37,202 bases of DNA from Pyxidicoccus fallax (lineage in GTDB: Bacteria > Myxococcota > Myxococcia > Myxococcales > Myxococcaceae), in NCBI RefSeq assembly GCF_012933655.1, contig NZ_JABBJJ010000096.1:1-37202 (forward strand), given 5' to 3'. The notes under the pieces were generated by a model. It did no database searches. It had not been told where the DNA came from and worked only from the letters and a program-made list of their open reading frames with translations. Positions within the stretch are counted from its first letter, which is position 1. Each line of letters starts with the position of its first letter. Shown piece by piece: positions 1-7,858 of the stretch. The translations under genes were made by a program, and so were the position numbers.

Positions 1-408
1 CCACGCGCCCACCCGCCCCTTCGCGTCGTGCAGCGGCACCAGCAGGCGCTCCACGTCCGTCTCGCCCCGGGCGCGCGGCAGCCCGCCCACCACGCGCACG
101 CCGAGCGCCGCGAACAGCGGGTCCGGCGCGTCCAGCCGCGCCGCCGAGTCGTGATTGCCACCGATGACGACCACGTCCAGGCGCGGCAGCCGCCGCCGGG
201 CCCGGGCCACGAAGTGGTACCAGGCCGCCTGCGCCTCCGCGCTGGGGTTGGCGGTGTCGAAGATGTCGCCGGCCACCAGCAGCGCGTCGACGGACTCCGC
301 CTCCAGCGTCTCCAGCAGCCAGTCGAGGAAGGCGGCATGCTCCGCCTCCCGCGAGACGTCGTACAGCGTGTGCCCCAGGTGCCAGTCCGACGTGTGCAGC
401 AGGCGCAT
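1..408 (-). CDS. sbcD: SbcD-type DNA exonuclease subunit, 5' part only
   Basis: The frame runs off the left edge, so only the first 136 residues are present. It opens with MRLLHTSDWHLGHTLYD and continues with LLVAGDIFDTANPSAEAQ and VVIGGNHDSAARLD. These are the phosphoesterase motifs of SbcD/Mre11 nucleases: DWHLGH (Asp8, His10), GDIFD and GNHD, which ligate the two metal ions. In the family, SbcD partners with the SMC-like ATPase SbcC to process DNA hairpins and double-strand ends in the cytoplasm. The partner gene would be expected just beyond position 1 but cannot be seen. The start is the ATG at 406-408, which puts the first metal motif at residue 8 as usual. The gene is divergent from the hydrolase at 726. 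Family assignment is secure; whether the gene is intact downstream is unknown. Confidence 0.92.
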   Translation of the reverse strand, partial: MRLLHTSDWHLGHTLYDVSREAEHAAFLDWLLETLEAESVDALLVAGDIFDTANPSAEAQAAWYHFVARARRRLPRLDVVVIGGNHDSAARLDAPDPLFAALGVRVVGGLPRARGETDVERLLVPLHDAKGRVGAW

Positions 409-725
409 CCCGCGTTCACCCTCCCTCGCCCCACGGCGCTCGGGCCGCGGGCAGCCTCCCCTGGGGGAGCCACCCGCTCCAAGCGGCGGGCGCTTGCTCC
501 CTTACTCGCTCGCTCTGACATGCGCGCAAGTTCCTGGAAGTACGAGGCGTTACGAAAGGGACTCTCCCGCCAGGTCCTGGCCTCCCACCCCACGCGCGGA
601 GGTGGGCGCCCCGAGACGTGGAGTGAAGACGGGACATCCGCGAAGTCAAACGCGTTTCGATAGCGAACGCCGGAGGAAGACGTCGCTTGTGGGGCCCCCA
701 CCGGGCGTGGACAGCTCGCCGCGAC
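409..725. other. Divergent intergenic region between sbcD and the hydrolase gene
   Basis: These 317 bases separate two divergent genes and must hold both promoters. I see no convincing -35/-10 pair, no long inverted repeat and no credible small gene. A good ribosome-binding sequence, GGAGGA, lies at 672-677. It is 9 bases ahead of an in-frame TTG (687) but about 50 bases ahead of the ATG at 726, so it bears on the choice of hydrolase start. Confidence 0.5.
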
Positions 726-1568
726 ATGCGCATCCACGTGAATGGTGTCTCCCTCTTCTTCGACACGGAGGGCCCGTCGCTGGAGCAGCACGGCCCCGAG
801 CTTCGCGAGCGGCCCACGGTCGTCGCCATCCATGGCGGTCCGGGCCTCGACCACTCCATGTACCGGCCGGCGCTCTCGGCCCTCGCGCGGACGGCGCAGG
901 TCGTCTACCTCGACCTGCGCGGCAACGGGCGCAGCGAGCGGAGCACCCCGGACCGCTGGAACCTGACGACGTGGGCCGAGGACGTGCGGGCCTTCTGCGA
1001 CGCGCTCGGCATCCACAAGCCGGTGGTGCTCGGCGCCTCGTTCGGGGGCTTCGTCGCCCAGGCCTACGCGACGCGCTTCCCGGAGCACCCGGGCCGGCTG
1101 GTGCTGCTGAGCACCAACGCGCGCTTCGAGCTGACGCGCTCGCTGCCCATGTTCGAGCGGCTCGGAGGCGCGGAGGCCGCCGCCATCGCCCGGCGCTTCT
1201 TCACGGACCCCACGCCCGACGCCTTCCAGCAATACGTGCGGGTCTGCTACCCGCTCTACTCGCGGCAGCCCGCGAAGCACCCGAGCCCCGCCCCCATCAT
1301 CCACGGCGACGTGGCCCTGCACTTCATCGGCGGGGAGTGGCACACGTTCGACTTCCGGAAGGAGCTGGGGCGCATCCGCTGCCCCACGCTCGTCCTCGCC
1401 GGAGAGCATGACCCGGTGCTGCCCTTCGTGGGCTCCCAGGAGCTGGTCTCCCAGCTGCCGCCGGAGCAGGTCCGCTTCGAGCGCTTCCCCGACTGCGGCC
1501 ACGAGCTGCTCGCCGAGCGCCCGGACCGCGTCGTGGCACTGATGGAGGACTTCCTCCGCGCGGGGTGA
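726..1568 (+). CDS. Alpha/beta hydrolase, proline iminopeptidase-like
   Basis: A 280-residue single-domain alpha/beta hydrolase with the marks of the proline iminopeptidase branch (peptidase family S33): HGGPG at 36-40 for the oxyanion hole, nucleophile elbow GASFGG with Ser105, GEHDP with Asp229, and CGHE with His259. The triad Ser105-Asp229-His259 is complete. No signal peptide is visible, so it is probably cytoplasmic. Family members release N-terminal proline from peptides, but many close relatives are esterases or lactonases, so the substrate is open. The ATG at 726 gives the usual N-terminus but has no Shine-Dalgarno sequence. An in-frame TTG at 687 has GGAGGA nine bases upstream and would add 13 residues, and it is a real alternative. 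The gene lies 38 bases ahead of the small membrane protein gene. Confidence 0.88.
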   Translation: MRIHVNGVSLFFDTEGPSLEQHGPELRERPTVVAIHGGPGLDHSMYRPALSALARTAQVVYLDLRGNGRSERSTPDRWNLTTWAEDVRAFCDALGIHKPVVLGASFGGFVAQAYATRFPEHPGRLVLLSTNARFELTRSLPMFERLGGAEAAAIARRFFTDPTPDAFQQYVRVCYPLYSRQPAKHPSPAPIIHGDVALHFIGGEWHTFDFRKELGRIRCPTLVLAGEHDPVLPFVGSQELVSQLPPEQVRFERFPDCGHELLAERPDRVVALMEDFLRAG

Positions 1569-1585
1569 CTGGCCAGCGTGAGACG

Positions 1586-1606
1586 GGTGGTGGATGCTCC
1601 ACCGCC
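1586..1606 (+). promoter_or_regulatory. Stem-loop abutting the start codon of the gene at 1607
   Basis: GGTGGTGGA (1586-1594) can pair with TCCACCGCC (1598-1606) around a TGC loop, with one U-G wobble. The stem ends directly at the ATG and contains the only purine-rich sequence that could serve as a ribosome-binding site. It could lower translation initiation unless ribosomes arriving from the upstream hydrolase gene open it. This is inferred from base pairing only. Confidence 0.35.
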
Positions 1607-2230
1607 ATGCCCGACATCGACTACACGCTGTACGTCTTCGTGGCCGCTCTGGTCGTGCTGTCCCTGATGGCCGGCTTCGATACCGCGCGCAAGAAGAAGC
1701 GGCGGCGTCAGGCATGGAAGGCCCTCTCGTCCCGGCACGACTGGGGCTTCAGCGAGCGCGGGAACACGCTGGAGGTCCAGGGCCTCTTCCGCGGCCAGCA
1801 GCTCTCGTTGCTCACGGAGCGCCGCCGTCACCGGGACGAGCATGCGGTCGCGACGGTGCTGCGGCTCGAGCTCAGCGCGATGCCACCCGAGCCGACCGTG
1901 GAGTCCGAGGGCCTTGGGGACAGGTTCCTCAAGCTCTTCGGCCACGGGGACGAGGAGGTGGGCGACGAAGAGCTGGACGCGGCGCTCGACATGAAGCGCG
2001 TCACGCCCGAGACGCGCGCCCTGCTCCGGAATCCGCGCGTGCGCGAGCAGCTGCTGGCGCTGCACCGGACATTCAAGCGCTTCTCCATCGAGGCGGGACT
2101 GCTGGAGGCGGAGCAGCGCGGAATCCCAGACACCGTCGAGGCGCTGGAAGCCCTGTTGGCTCCAGCGCTCGGCCTGGCGACGGCGCTACAAGAGGCCGTG
2201 AACGGCAAGCGCGAGGAACTGGGGAGCTGA
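1607..2230 (+). CDS. Hypothetical protein with a single N-terminal membrane anchor
   Basis: A 207-residue protein I do not recognise. Residues about 7-25 (YTLYVFVAALVVLSLMAGF) form one membrane segment, followed at once by a strongly basic run, RKKKRRR. By the positive-inside rule this places the remaining 170 residues in the cytoplasm. The rest is soluble and charged, with an acidic stretch near GHGDEEVGDEELDAAL and a predicted helical C-terminus. No catalytic motif is visible. An in-frame GTG at 1565 overlaps the stop codon of the preceding hydrolase gene and would add 14 residues ahead of the membrane segment. I prefer the ATG at 1607 because the anchor then begins near the N-terminus. Same strand and close spacing suggest co-transcription with the hydrolase, but no functional link is evident. 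Confidence 0.75.
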   Translation: MPDIDYTLYVFVAALVVLSLMAGFDTARKKKRRRQAWKALSSRHDWGFSERGNTLEVQGLFRGQQLSLLTERRRHRDEHAVATVLRLELSAMPPEPTVESEGLGDRFLKLFGHGDEEVGDEELDAALDMKRVTPETRALLRNPRVREQLLALHRTFKRFSIEAGLLEAEQRGIPDTVEALEALLAPALGLATALQEAVNGKREELGS

Positions 2231-2262
2231 GGGCGGCGACCGCGCGCCGCCCCGGACGTGCC

Positions 2263-5028
2263 TCACTCCCCGCGCGCCCGCCTCCGCCGGAGCGCCAGCG
2301 CGGCGAGCGCCATCCACGCGAGCGGCGCCACCGGGGCCGCGCCGCAGCCGCAGCCGCTCTCGTCCTCCACGCCCCCGGGAACACCCGTCCCAGCGTCCGG
2401 CGTGCCCGTCCCAGCGTCCGGCGTGCCCGTCCCAGCGTCCGGCATGACCGTCCCAGCGTCCGGCGTGACCGTTCCAGCGTCCGGCTCCGCCTGCTCACAG
2501 GACCTGTCGCCGACGCACACCGTCACCTCCACCTCGCCTTCCATCTCCGCCGAGTCCACCACGACGAACCGCACCGTGTGCAGGCCCGGCGTCAGCGTCG
2601 TGGTGTCCCAGCGGTTGTGCTCGCCACCGAAGTGGAAGTGGTTGTCCGTGCGCCGGTCCGTGTACTGCAGCACCCCGTCCACGTAGAACTCCGCGCGGGT
2701 GCAGCCCACGTCATCCTGGCAGTCTCCGAAGAACTCCGCCGTCGTTCCCGACACGCGCTCCCCAGCCTCCGGGCGCGTGAGGATGGCGCGCGGCGGCTCA
2801 TCCGCCTTGGTGATGAGGGTGAAGGTCTGCGTCGCGTCCGGCGACTCGCCATTGCCCACCCTCACGCTCACCTCCGTCGCCCCCGGCGCGGCGGGCGTCC
2901 AGGAGATGAGGCCGGATACCGCGTCGATGGTCATTCCCGAGGGCACCGGCTCCACCAGTGCGTACGTGGGCGTCGGCCGCCCCCGCGCCTCCACGTCGTA
3001 GCTGTAGGGGGCCCCCACCACCGCGGCGAGGCCGGGCGTGGAGGTGATGGTGGGAGCCAGCGGCTCGTCATCCGCCTCGGTGACCCGCACCGAGCGCGCA
3101 TCCAGGCCCGCGGCGGCCACGGTGACGGTGGCCACGCCATCCACGTTGTCCGCGTCCGGCGCCGCCGCCAGCGTGACGGTCCTCGGCGTGCTCCAGTTGG
3201 CGCGCGTGAACTGGAGCGTGGCCCCCTCCCGCACGGAGATGTCGCCGTCGCCCTCCGTGCGCGCCACGGTGACGGTGACGTTGCCCGAGGGCTGCTTCGA
3301 CAGCGACACGTCGAAGGTGACGGTGCCGTTCTCGGGAACGACGACGCTGTTGGAGGACAGCACCAGCCTCGGGCTGTTGTCGTCGATGGTCGTGGCCAGC
3401 ACCTCCACGGTGTCCATCCCCTCCGCCGTCACCAGGAAGGTGGCGGTGTCCGGCGTCGAGTCCTCGTCCTCCGCCGCCGAGAGCGTCACCCCCTGGGGCA
3501 CGCTCCAATCCGTCGGGCCGAAGGTGAGCGACTCGCTGGCGACGATCAGGTCCTCGGAGCCGCCCACCTCGCGCACGACGCGGACGGTGACAGGCGCGGT
3601 GGGCGCCTCGGACAGCCGCACGGTGAAGGAGGCGCGCCCGCCCTCCACCACGCGCGGATGGAGCCCGGACACCACCAGCTTCCGTCCGGGCTGCGCCGGG
3701 GAGATGCGGCGCAGCGTGCCGTTGGTATAGCCGAGGGCGTAGAGCGCCCCGTCCGGCCCCATGGACATGTCCACGTTGCCGCTGAAGCCCGTGCCCCACT
3801 CGTCCACCGTGGCCACCGAGCCGTCTCCCGCCAGCGTCACCCGCGTCACCTGCCCGGAGTTGTAGTCCCCGAAGAAGAAGTTGCCGCGGTACGCCGGCCC
3901 GAAGAGCGTGGAGTCCACGAAGGTGCCGCCGGTGATGGAGCCGCCCAGCGCCTGCGTCTTCGCGGTGCCGCCGCCGCCCGTCGCATCCGGCAGCCCCGGC
4001 TGCGCCACGGTGAAGGTGGTGTCACTGGGGACGCTGGCGACGTACACGTCGCCGGTGAAGCCCGACACATTCTCGAGCGTGAGTCGCTCCCCCTTCCGGA
4101 AGCCGTGCCTGTCCGTGGTGGTGAAGGTGGCGACGCCGCCCGAGCGCACCGCTCCGCTCGCGGTGAGGTTGCGCGTGTCGATGCCGTTGGTGCGGTACTT
4201 CACCACGGGGGCGATGTATTCCGGGTTCGCCGGCTGGTTGTTCTCGTACTGGTTGTAGCCGGCGGTTTTGCCCCTGCCGACGACGAAGACCTGCTCGTAA
4301 TTGGTGCCGACGCTGTTGACCCACAGCGCTCCGGTGGACGGCTGGAACGTGAGGGTGAACGGATTGCGGAAGCCGCGCGCCCAGATGTACTCGTTGTTCG
4401 GACCGACGCCGTCGTAGTGGGGGTTGTCGTTGACGGGCGTGCCGTCCAGGTTGGCGCGCCCCACCTTGGACGCGAGCGACGTCAGGTCATTATTGACGCC
4501 GGTGCCATTGCCCAGGTCTCCAATCGCCCAGTAGAGCTTCCCATCCGGTCCGAAGCCGATGCCGCCACCGTCATGGTTGTTGCCGGCGGTGGGCAGGCCC
4601 CGGATGACCTCGGTGCGCGCGGTGCCCACGCTGTTGGCGTCCGTGTACCGGACGATGCGCTGCTCGGAGGCGGAGACGGTGACGAAGAAGTAGACGTAGC
4701 GGTTGGCCACGTAGTTCGGGTCGAACGCGATGCCGATGAGCCCGCACTCGCTGTTCGTGTGGACCTGGGGCTCCGTCGCGAACACCTTCGTCACCAGCGT
4801 GCTCGTACCCGGCTGCGTCTCCAAAACGCCGTTCTTCATCGACAGCACCTGCACGACGCCGTTCTTGGTGGTGACGAACAGGCGGCCCGAGCCATCCGGC
4901 GCCCACGCCATGCCCGTCGCGGGGGAGATGGCCCGGGAGGAATAGCTCGTCTCCACGAACCCGGCGGGCACCGCGGCCCACACCGGCGTGGACAGCAGAC
5001 ACAGCGACGTCAGCAGGAAGGTGCGCAT
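2263..5028 (-). CDS. Secreted glucose/sorbosone dehydrogenase-like beta-propeller protein with Calx-beta/Ig-like domains and MYXO-CTERM anchor
   Basis: A 921-residue exported protein. Residues 1-19 are a signal peptide ending VWA-AVP. Residues about 22-445 form a six-bladed PQQ-dependent dehydrogenase-like propeller; NNHDGGGIGFGPDGKLYWAI (151-170) holds the expected catalytic His152, and ARGFRNPF (217-224) is also typical. The propeller is interrupted at about 288-362 by an extra module described in the findings. Two Calx-beta-like repeats (about 450-551 and 552-655), a putative Ig domain (about 658-745) and a further Ig-like domain (about 748-838) follow. Next come five PDAGT heptads (849-883) and a sorting tail: GCGCG, a hydrophobic segment and RRRRARGE. 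That tail is the MYXO-CTERM layout, which attaches proteins to the myxobacterial surface. The ATG at 5028 is preferred over one 33 bases upstream because the signal peptide then begins correctly. The sugar substrate is unknown. Confidence 0.88.
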   Translation of the reverse strand: MRTFLLTSLCLLSTPVWAAVPAGFVETSYSSRAISPATGMAWAPDGSGRLFVTTKNGVVQVLSMKNGVLETQPGTSTLVTKVFATEPQVHTNSECGLIGIAFDPNYVANRYVYFFVTVSASEQRIVRYTDANSVGTARTEVIRGLPTAGNNHDGGGIGFGPDGKLYWAIGDLGNGTGVNNDLTSLASKVGRANLDGTPVNDNPHYDGVGPNNEYIWARGFRNPFTLTFQPSTGALWVNSVGTNYEQVFVVGRGKTAGYNQYENNQPANPEYIAPVVKYRTNGIDTRNLTASGAVRSGGVATFTTTDRHGFRKGERLTLENVSGFTGDVYVASVPSDTTFTVAQPGLPDATGGGGTAKTQALGGSITGGTFVDSTLFGPAYRGNFFFGDYNSGQVTRVTLAGDGSVATVDEWGTGFSGNVDMSMGPDGALYALGYTNGTLRRISPAQPGRKLVVSGLHPRVVEGGRASFTVRLSEAPTAPVTVRVVREVGGSEDLIVASESLTFGPTDWSVPQGVTLSAAEDEDSTPDTATFLVTAEGMDTVEVLATTIDDNSPRLVLSSNSVVVPENGTVTFDVSLSKQPSGNVTVTVARTEGDGDISVREGATLQFTRANWSTPRTVTLAAAPDADNVDGVATVTVAAAGLDARSVRVTEADDEPLAPTITSTPGLAAVVGAPYSYDVEARGRPTPTYALVEPVPSGMTIDAVSGLISWTPAAPGATEVSVRVGNGESPDATQTFTLITKADEPPRAILTRPEAGERVSGTTAEFFGDCQDDVGCTRAEFYVDGVLQYTDRRTDNHFHFGGEHNRWDTTTLTPGLHTVRFVVVDSAEMEGEVEVTVCVGDRSCEQAEPDAGTVTPDAGTVMPDAGTGTPDAGTGTPDAGTGVPGGVEDESGCGCGAAPVAPLAWMALAALALRRRRARGE
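2384..2488. repeat. Five tandem 21-base units encoding PDAGT heptads
   Basis: Five near-identical 21-base units (2384, 2405, 2426, 2447 and 2468) share the core CCCAGCGTCCGGC. On the minus strand they encode the linker TPDAGTV/TPDAGTG between the last Ig-like domain and the membrane tail of the preceding protein. The number of units is likely to vary between strains by slippage, which would change the length of the stalk holding the enzyme off the surface without shifting the frame. Confidence 0.9.
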
Positions 5029-5152
5029 GGGCCGGACGCTAGCGCACGCGTCCCCCTGCATCAGTCCGTCAACCGACCGCGGCTATCTCTCCCGGCCGCA
5101 CCCGTGCCGGCATTTTCCACCCCTGTTGCTGTAGTGGCGTGACAACACCCGC

Positions 5153-7033
5153 CTACCAGTCGTCACGTGTGACGCGGTACATCACCGCGCTGCTGGTGGG
5201 GCAGTCGAAGATGCGCTGGAAGGCACCGGACTGTCCGAGCAGGAGCCGCTCGGCGGAGCTGTCCTTGCGCACGCTCACCCAGCGGGGCCGCAGGGCACGC
5301 AGCTTCTGGAGGTACGCGGGGGAGTCTCCCTCGTGGTTGACGTATTCCACGCGGTTGCGCAAATCCCGCGTCCAGTACTCCCCGAGGAAGTCGGTGGAGT
5401 TGTCGTAGGCCACCACGTCTCCGGGCTTCAATTCCTGCTCGCGCAGGCGCACCGCCTCGGGCGTCCACAGCCAGCCCATGCGCGAGCGCAGCCGCATGTC
5501 ATCGGTGACGCCCGCCACCGCGTGCCGCCCGAACGTGGGCAACACCTGATAGCCCACGCTCGCCTTGGCATAGGACGCGACGCAGAGGAACGCCGCCACG
5601 GCCGACAGCAGCGTCTGGAGGTACGGCGTGCGCACCTGACGGTGCAGCACGGCGAAGGCCGCCAGCCCGGCCGCGGGAAGCCCCAGCGTGAAGCGGCCCC
5701 ACCACGCCGCGGGCACGAGGATGGTGAGCCCCGCCAGCAGCAGCAGCGACAACCGGAAGAAGCGCTCCCGGCTGAAGACGCCGCTGAGCCCCACCCACAG
5801 CAGCGCGGGCAGCAACAGGTACGGGAAGAGCCACCCGAAGGCGCGCTCGCGCACGTCCGGCCAGTACATGCCCTCGCGCGCGGTCCAGTTGCGCACCATC
5901 TTCCGGAAGGAGCCCTTCTCGCGGAAGAAGGCGGGGGTGCCCACGTCCTCCGCGGCGATGGGCCCCGTCAGCTCGCGCCCCAGCACCTTCATGCGCGCGG
6001 GCCACAGCGGGTTGCCCGTGCGCACCAGGTTCTCCACGTAGGGAGGCGCGCCCAGCCACGCCAGCAGCACCAGGGCGAGCGCCGTCTGCCGCAGCCGCGT
6101 CCAGCGCGCCGCCGGCTCCGCGCGGAGCACGCCCACCATGCGAATCAGCAGCACCGGCGACAGGAGCACCAGGTGGAAGAGGCCCGTCACCTTGGTGCCC
6201 GCGTACAGCCCCAGCGCCAGCAGCGTGAGGCCGCGCGCGGTGGGGCTCCAGTGCCGCTCGGTGAGGAAGTAGAACGCGGTGATGAAGAGCGAGCCGGCGG
6301 TCACGTCGGCGTGCGTGGTGTGCAGCTGCAGGGCCACCGCCGGCAGGGCAATCCACATGGCCCCCAGCGAGGCGGACAGCGCGGCGCTCGCGCCGGCCCG
6401 GCGGCACAGCGCGGCCACCGCGAAGGCACCGAGCAGCGCGAAGGGCAGCTGCGCGATTTCCTCCAGGCGCGTGTCCATCGGGAAGAGCACGTTCCAGACG
6501 GACAGCAGCTCCACGAACTCGGGGTAGCCGTTGGTGTACCAGACGGAGGTGTCCACCCAGCGGACGTGGCCCGTCTGCACCGCGTAGTTCGTCTTCGGCG
6601 TGTGGTACCAGACGACGTCCCACGCCCAGCTCGGGAAGCTCCAGGCGATGATGCTGGAGACGGCCAGCCCCCACGTCGCGGGGAGCAGCGCCCACGCGGC
6701 CAGCTCCCGGCGCTGGTGGATGTCACGCAACAGCCGCCATGGCGCCTCCACGTCCGCCCGGGCCTGCTCGCGCAGCCCCGCGACGCCCACGCTCCGCACC
6801 GCCCACGCCAGCATCGCGCCGTGCAGCAGGAGCCCCGCCAGCGCGAGCGCGGGCCGGGTGAGCAGCCCGGCGAGCCCCAGCCCCTGCACGCAGGTGAAGA
6901 TGCTCGCCGCGGCGAAGAGGAGCGCGGCCATCCATCGCTCCAGGAGGGGGCGCCCTCGCAGGAGCGCGGACGCGAGGGCCCAGGCCGCACCCGCGGCCAG
7001 CAGCGACTCGCATGTCCAGAGCGCCCAACCCAT
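5153..7033 (-). CDS. Polytopic membrane protein, probable GT-C fold glycosyltransferase (PMT/ArnT-like)
   Basis: A 626-residue very hydrophobic protein with roughly a dozen predicted membrane segments and a soluble C-terminal tail of about 130 residues. The first large loop has WAWDVVWYHTPKTNYAVQTG (137-156) and then WYTNGYPEF. An acidic residue (Asp139) beside a YH pair early in the chain, followed by a YP motif, is the pattern of GT-C glycosyltransferases (PMT, ArnT and related lipid-phosphate-sugar users). These transfer sugars on the outer face of the inner membrane. The match is by pattern only; neither donor nor acceptor can be named. The start ATG lies 12 bases after the stop of the PhzF-like gene, and PlsC lies upstream of that, so the three genes probably form one transcript. 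An uncharacterised transporter-like protein is the main alternative. Confidence 0.65.
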   Translation of the reverse strand: MGWALWTCESLLAAGAAWALASALLRGRPLLERWMAALLFAAASIFTCVQGLGLAGLLTRPALALAGLLLHGAMLAWAVRSVGVAGLREQARADVEAPWRLLRDIHQRRELAAWALLPATWGLAVSSIIAWSFPSWAWDVVWYHTPKTNYAVQTGHVRWVDTSVWYTNGYPEFVELLSVWNVLFPMDTRLEEIAQLPFALLGAFAVAALCRRAGASAALSASLGAMWIALPAVALQLHTTHADVTAGSLFITAFYFLTERHWSPTARGLTLLALGLYAGTKVTGLFHLVLLSPVLLIRMVGVLRAEPAARWTRLRQTALALVLLAWLGAPPYVENLVRTGNPLWPARMKVLGRELTGPIAAEDVGTPAFFREKGSFRKMVRNWTAREGMYWPDVRERAFGWLFPYLLLPALLWVGLSGVFSRERFFRLSLLLLAGLTILVPAAWWGRFTLGLPAAGLAAFAVLHRQVRTPYLQTLLSAVAAFLCVASYAKASVGYQVLPTFGRHAVAGVTDDMRLRSRMGWLWTPEAVRLREQELKPGDVVAYDNSTDFLGEYWTRDLRNRVEYVNHEGDSPAYLQKLRALRPRWVSVRKDSSAERLLLGQSGAFQRIFDCPTSSAVMYRVTRDDW

Positions 7034-7045
7034 GGTGGCGGCGTC

Positions 7046-7828
7046 CTACCAGGTAATGAAGCCTTCCAGGTAGAGCGCGGCCTGCCCGGCGATGCGCACG
7101 CGCGAGCCCCGCTCCTCGCAGCGCAGCTCCCCGCCGCGCGCGGACACCTGCTTCGCCACGAGCGACGTGCGGCCCAGCCGCTTCGCCCAGTACGGCACCA
7201 GCGAGCAGTGCGCGGAGCCCGTCACCGGGTCCTCGGGCACGCCCGCGCGAGGCGCGAAGAAGCGCGACACGAAGTCCGAGTCCCGCCCCGGCGCCGTCGG
7301 CACCACCGCGAAGGTGTCCAGCGCGGCCAGCTTCGCCATGTCCGGCCGCAGCGCGCGCACCTGCTCCTCGGAGTCGAACACGGCCACGAGGTCGCGCGAG
7401 GCGAACGTCTCGCGAGGCGCCGCGCCCAGCGCCTCCGCCAGCCCGGCGGGCGCCAGGCACGGCGAGGGCGGCCGCGCGGGGAAGTCCATGGCCAGCCACC
7501 CGTCCGCCTCCTGCGTCACCACCAGCGGCCCGGAGCGCGAGGCGAACTCCACCCGCTCCAGCCCCACCTCCCAGCGGTTGAAGAGCACCCACGCGGCGGC
7601 GAGCGTGGCGTGGCCGCACAGGTCCACCTCCGTCGTCGGGGTGAACCAGCGCAGCCGGAAGCCGTCCGCCTCGCGCACGAAGAAGGCCGTCTCGGAGAGG
7701 TTGTTCTCCAGGGCGATGGCCTGCAGGTCCGCGTCGGGCAGCCACGCGTCCAGCGGACACACCGCGGCGGGGTTGCCACCGAAGACGCGGGAGGTGAAGG
7801 CATCCACCTGGAACAGGGGCAGGCGCAT
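7046..7828 (-). CDS. PhzF family isomerase/epimerase
   Basis: A 260-residue PhzF-fold protein of normal family length. Diagnostic segments are FQVDAFTSRVFGGNPAAVC (6-24), NLSETAFF with the catalytic Glu46, WFTPTTEVDLCGHATLAAA (61-79) and EDPVTGSAHC (199-208). The family uses the Glu to move a proton in diaminopimelate-epimerase-like halves. PhzF itself isomerises a phenazine precursor, but most members stand outside phenazine clusters and their substrates are unknown. No phenazine genes are present here. A good ribosome-binding sequence, AAAGGA, lies 6 bases ahead of the ATG. The gene sits 30 bases downstream of plsC and 12 bases upstream of the membrane glycosyltransferase-like gene. Family is secure, substrate unknown. 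Confidence 0.9.
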   Translation of the reverse strand: MRLPLFQVDAFTSRVFGGNPAAVCPLDAWLPDADLQAIALENNLSETAFFVREADGFRLRWFTPTTEVDLCGHATLAAAWVLFNRWEVGLERVEFASRSGPLVVTQEADGWLAMDFPARPPSPCLAPAGLAEALGAAPRETFASRDLVAVFDSEEQVRALRPDMAKLAALDTFAVVPTAPGRDSDFVSRFFAPRAGVPEDPVTGSAHCSLVPYWAKRLGRTSLVAKQVSARGGELRCEERGSRVRIAGQAALYLEGFITW

Positions 7829-7858
7829 GGGGTGTCCTTTCGGTCTTCGCTCCGGCTT

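Noticed and set aside
409-725. A sigma-54 promoter ahead of the hydrolase
   Set aside because: No GG/GC pair with the -24/-12 spacing and TTGC context could be found.
1594-5142. A very long plus-strand open frame (over 1,100 codons) opposite the dehydrogenase-like gene
   Set aside because: Its product is Arg/Ala/His-rich low-complexity sequence without domains, the typical antisense shadow of a GC-rich gene. The minus-strand protein has a signal peptide, recognisable domains and a sorting tail.
7046-7828. A phenazine biosynthesis cluster
   Set aside because: Only the PhzF-fold protein is present, without other phz genes. PhzF-like proteins are widespread outside phenazine producers.
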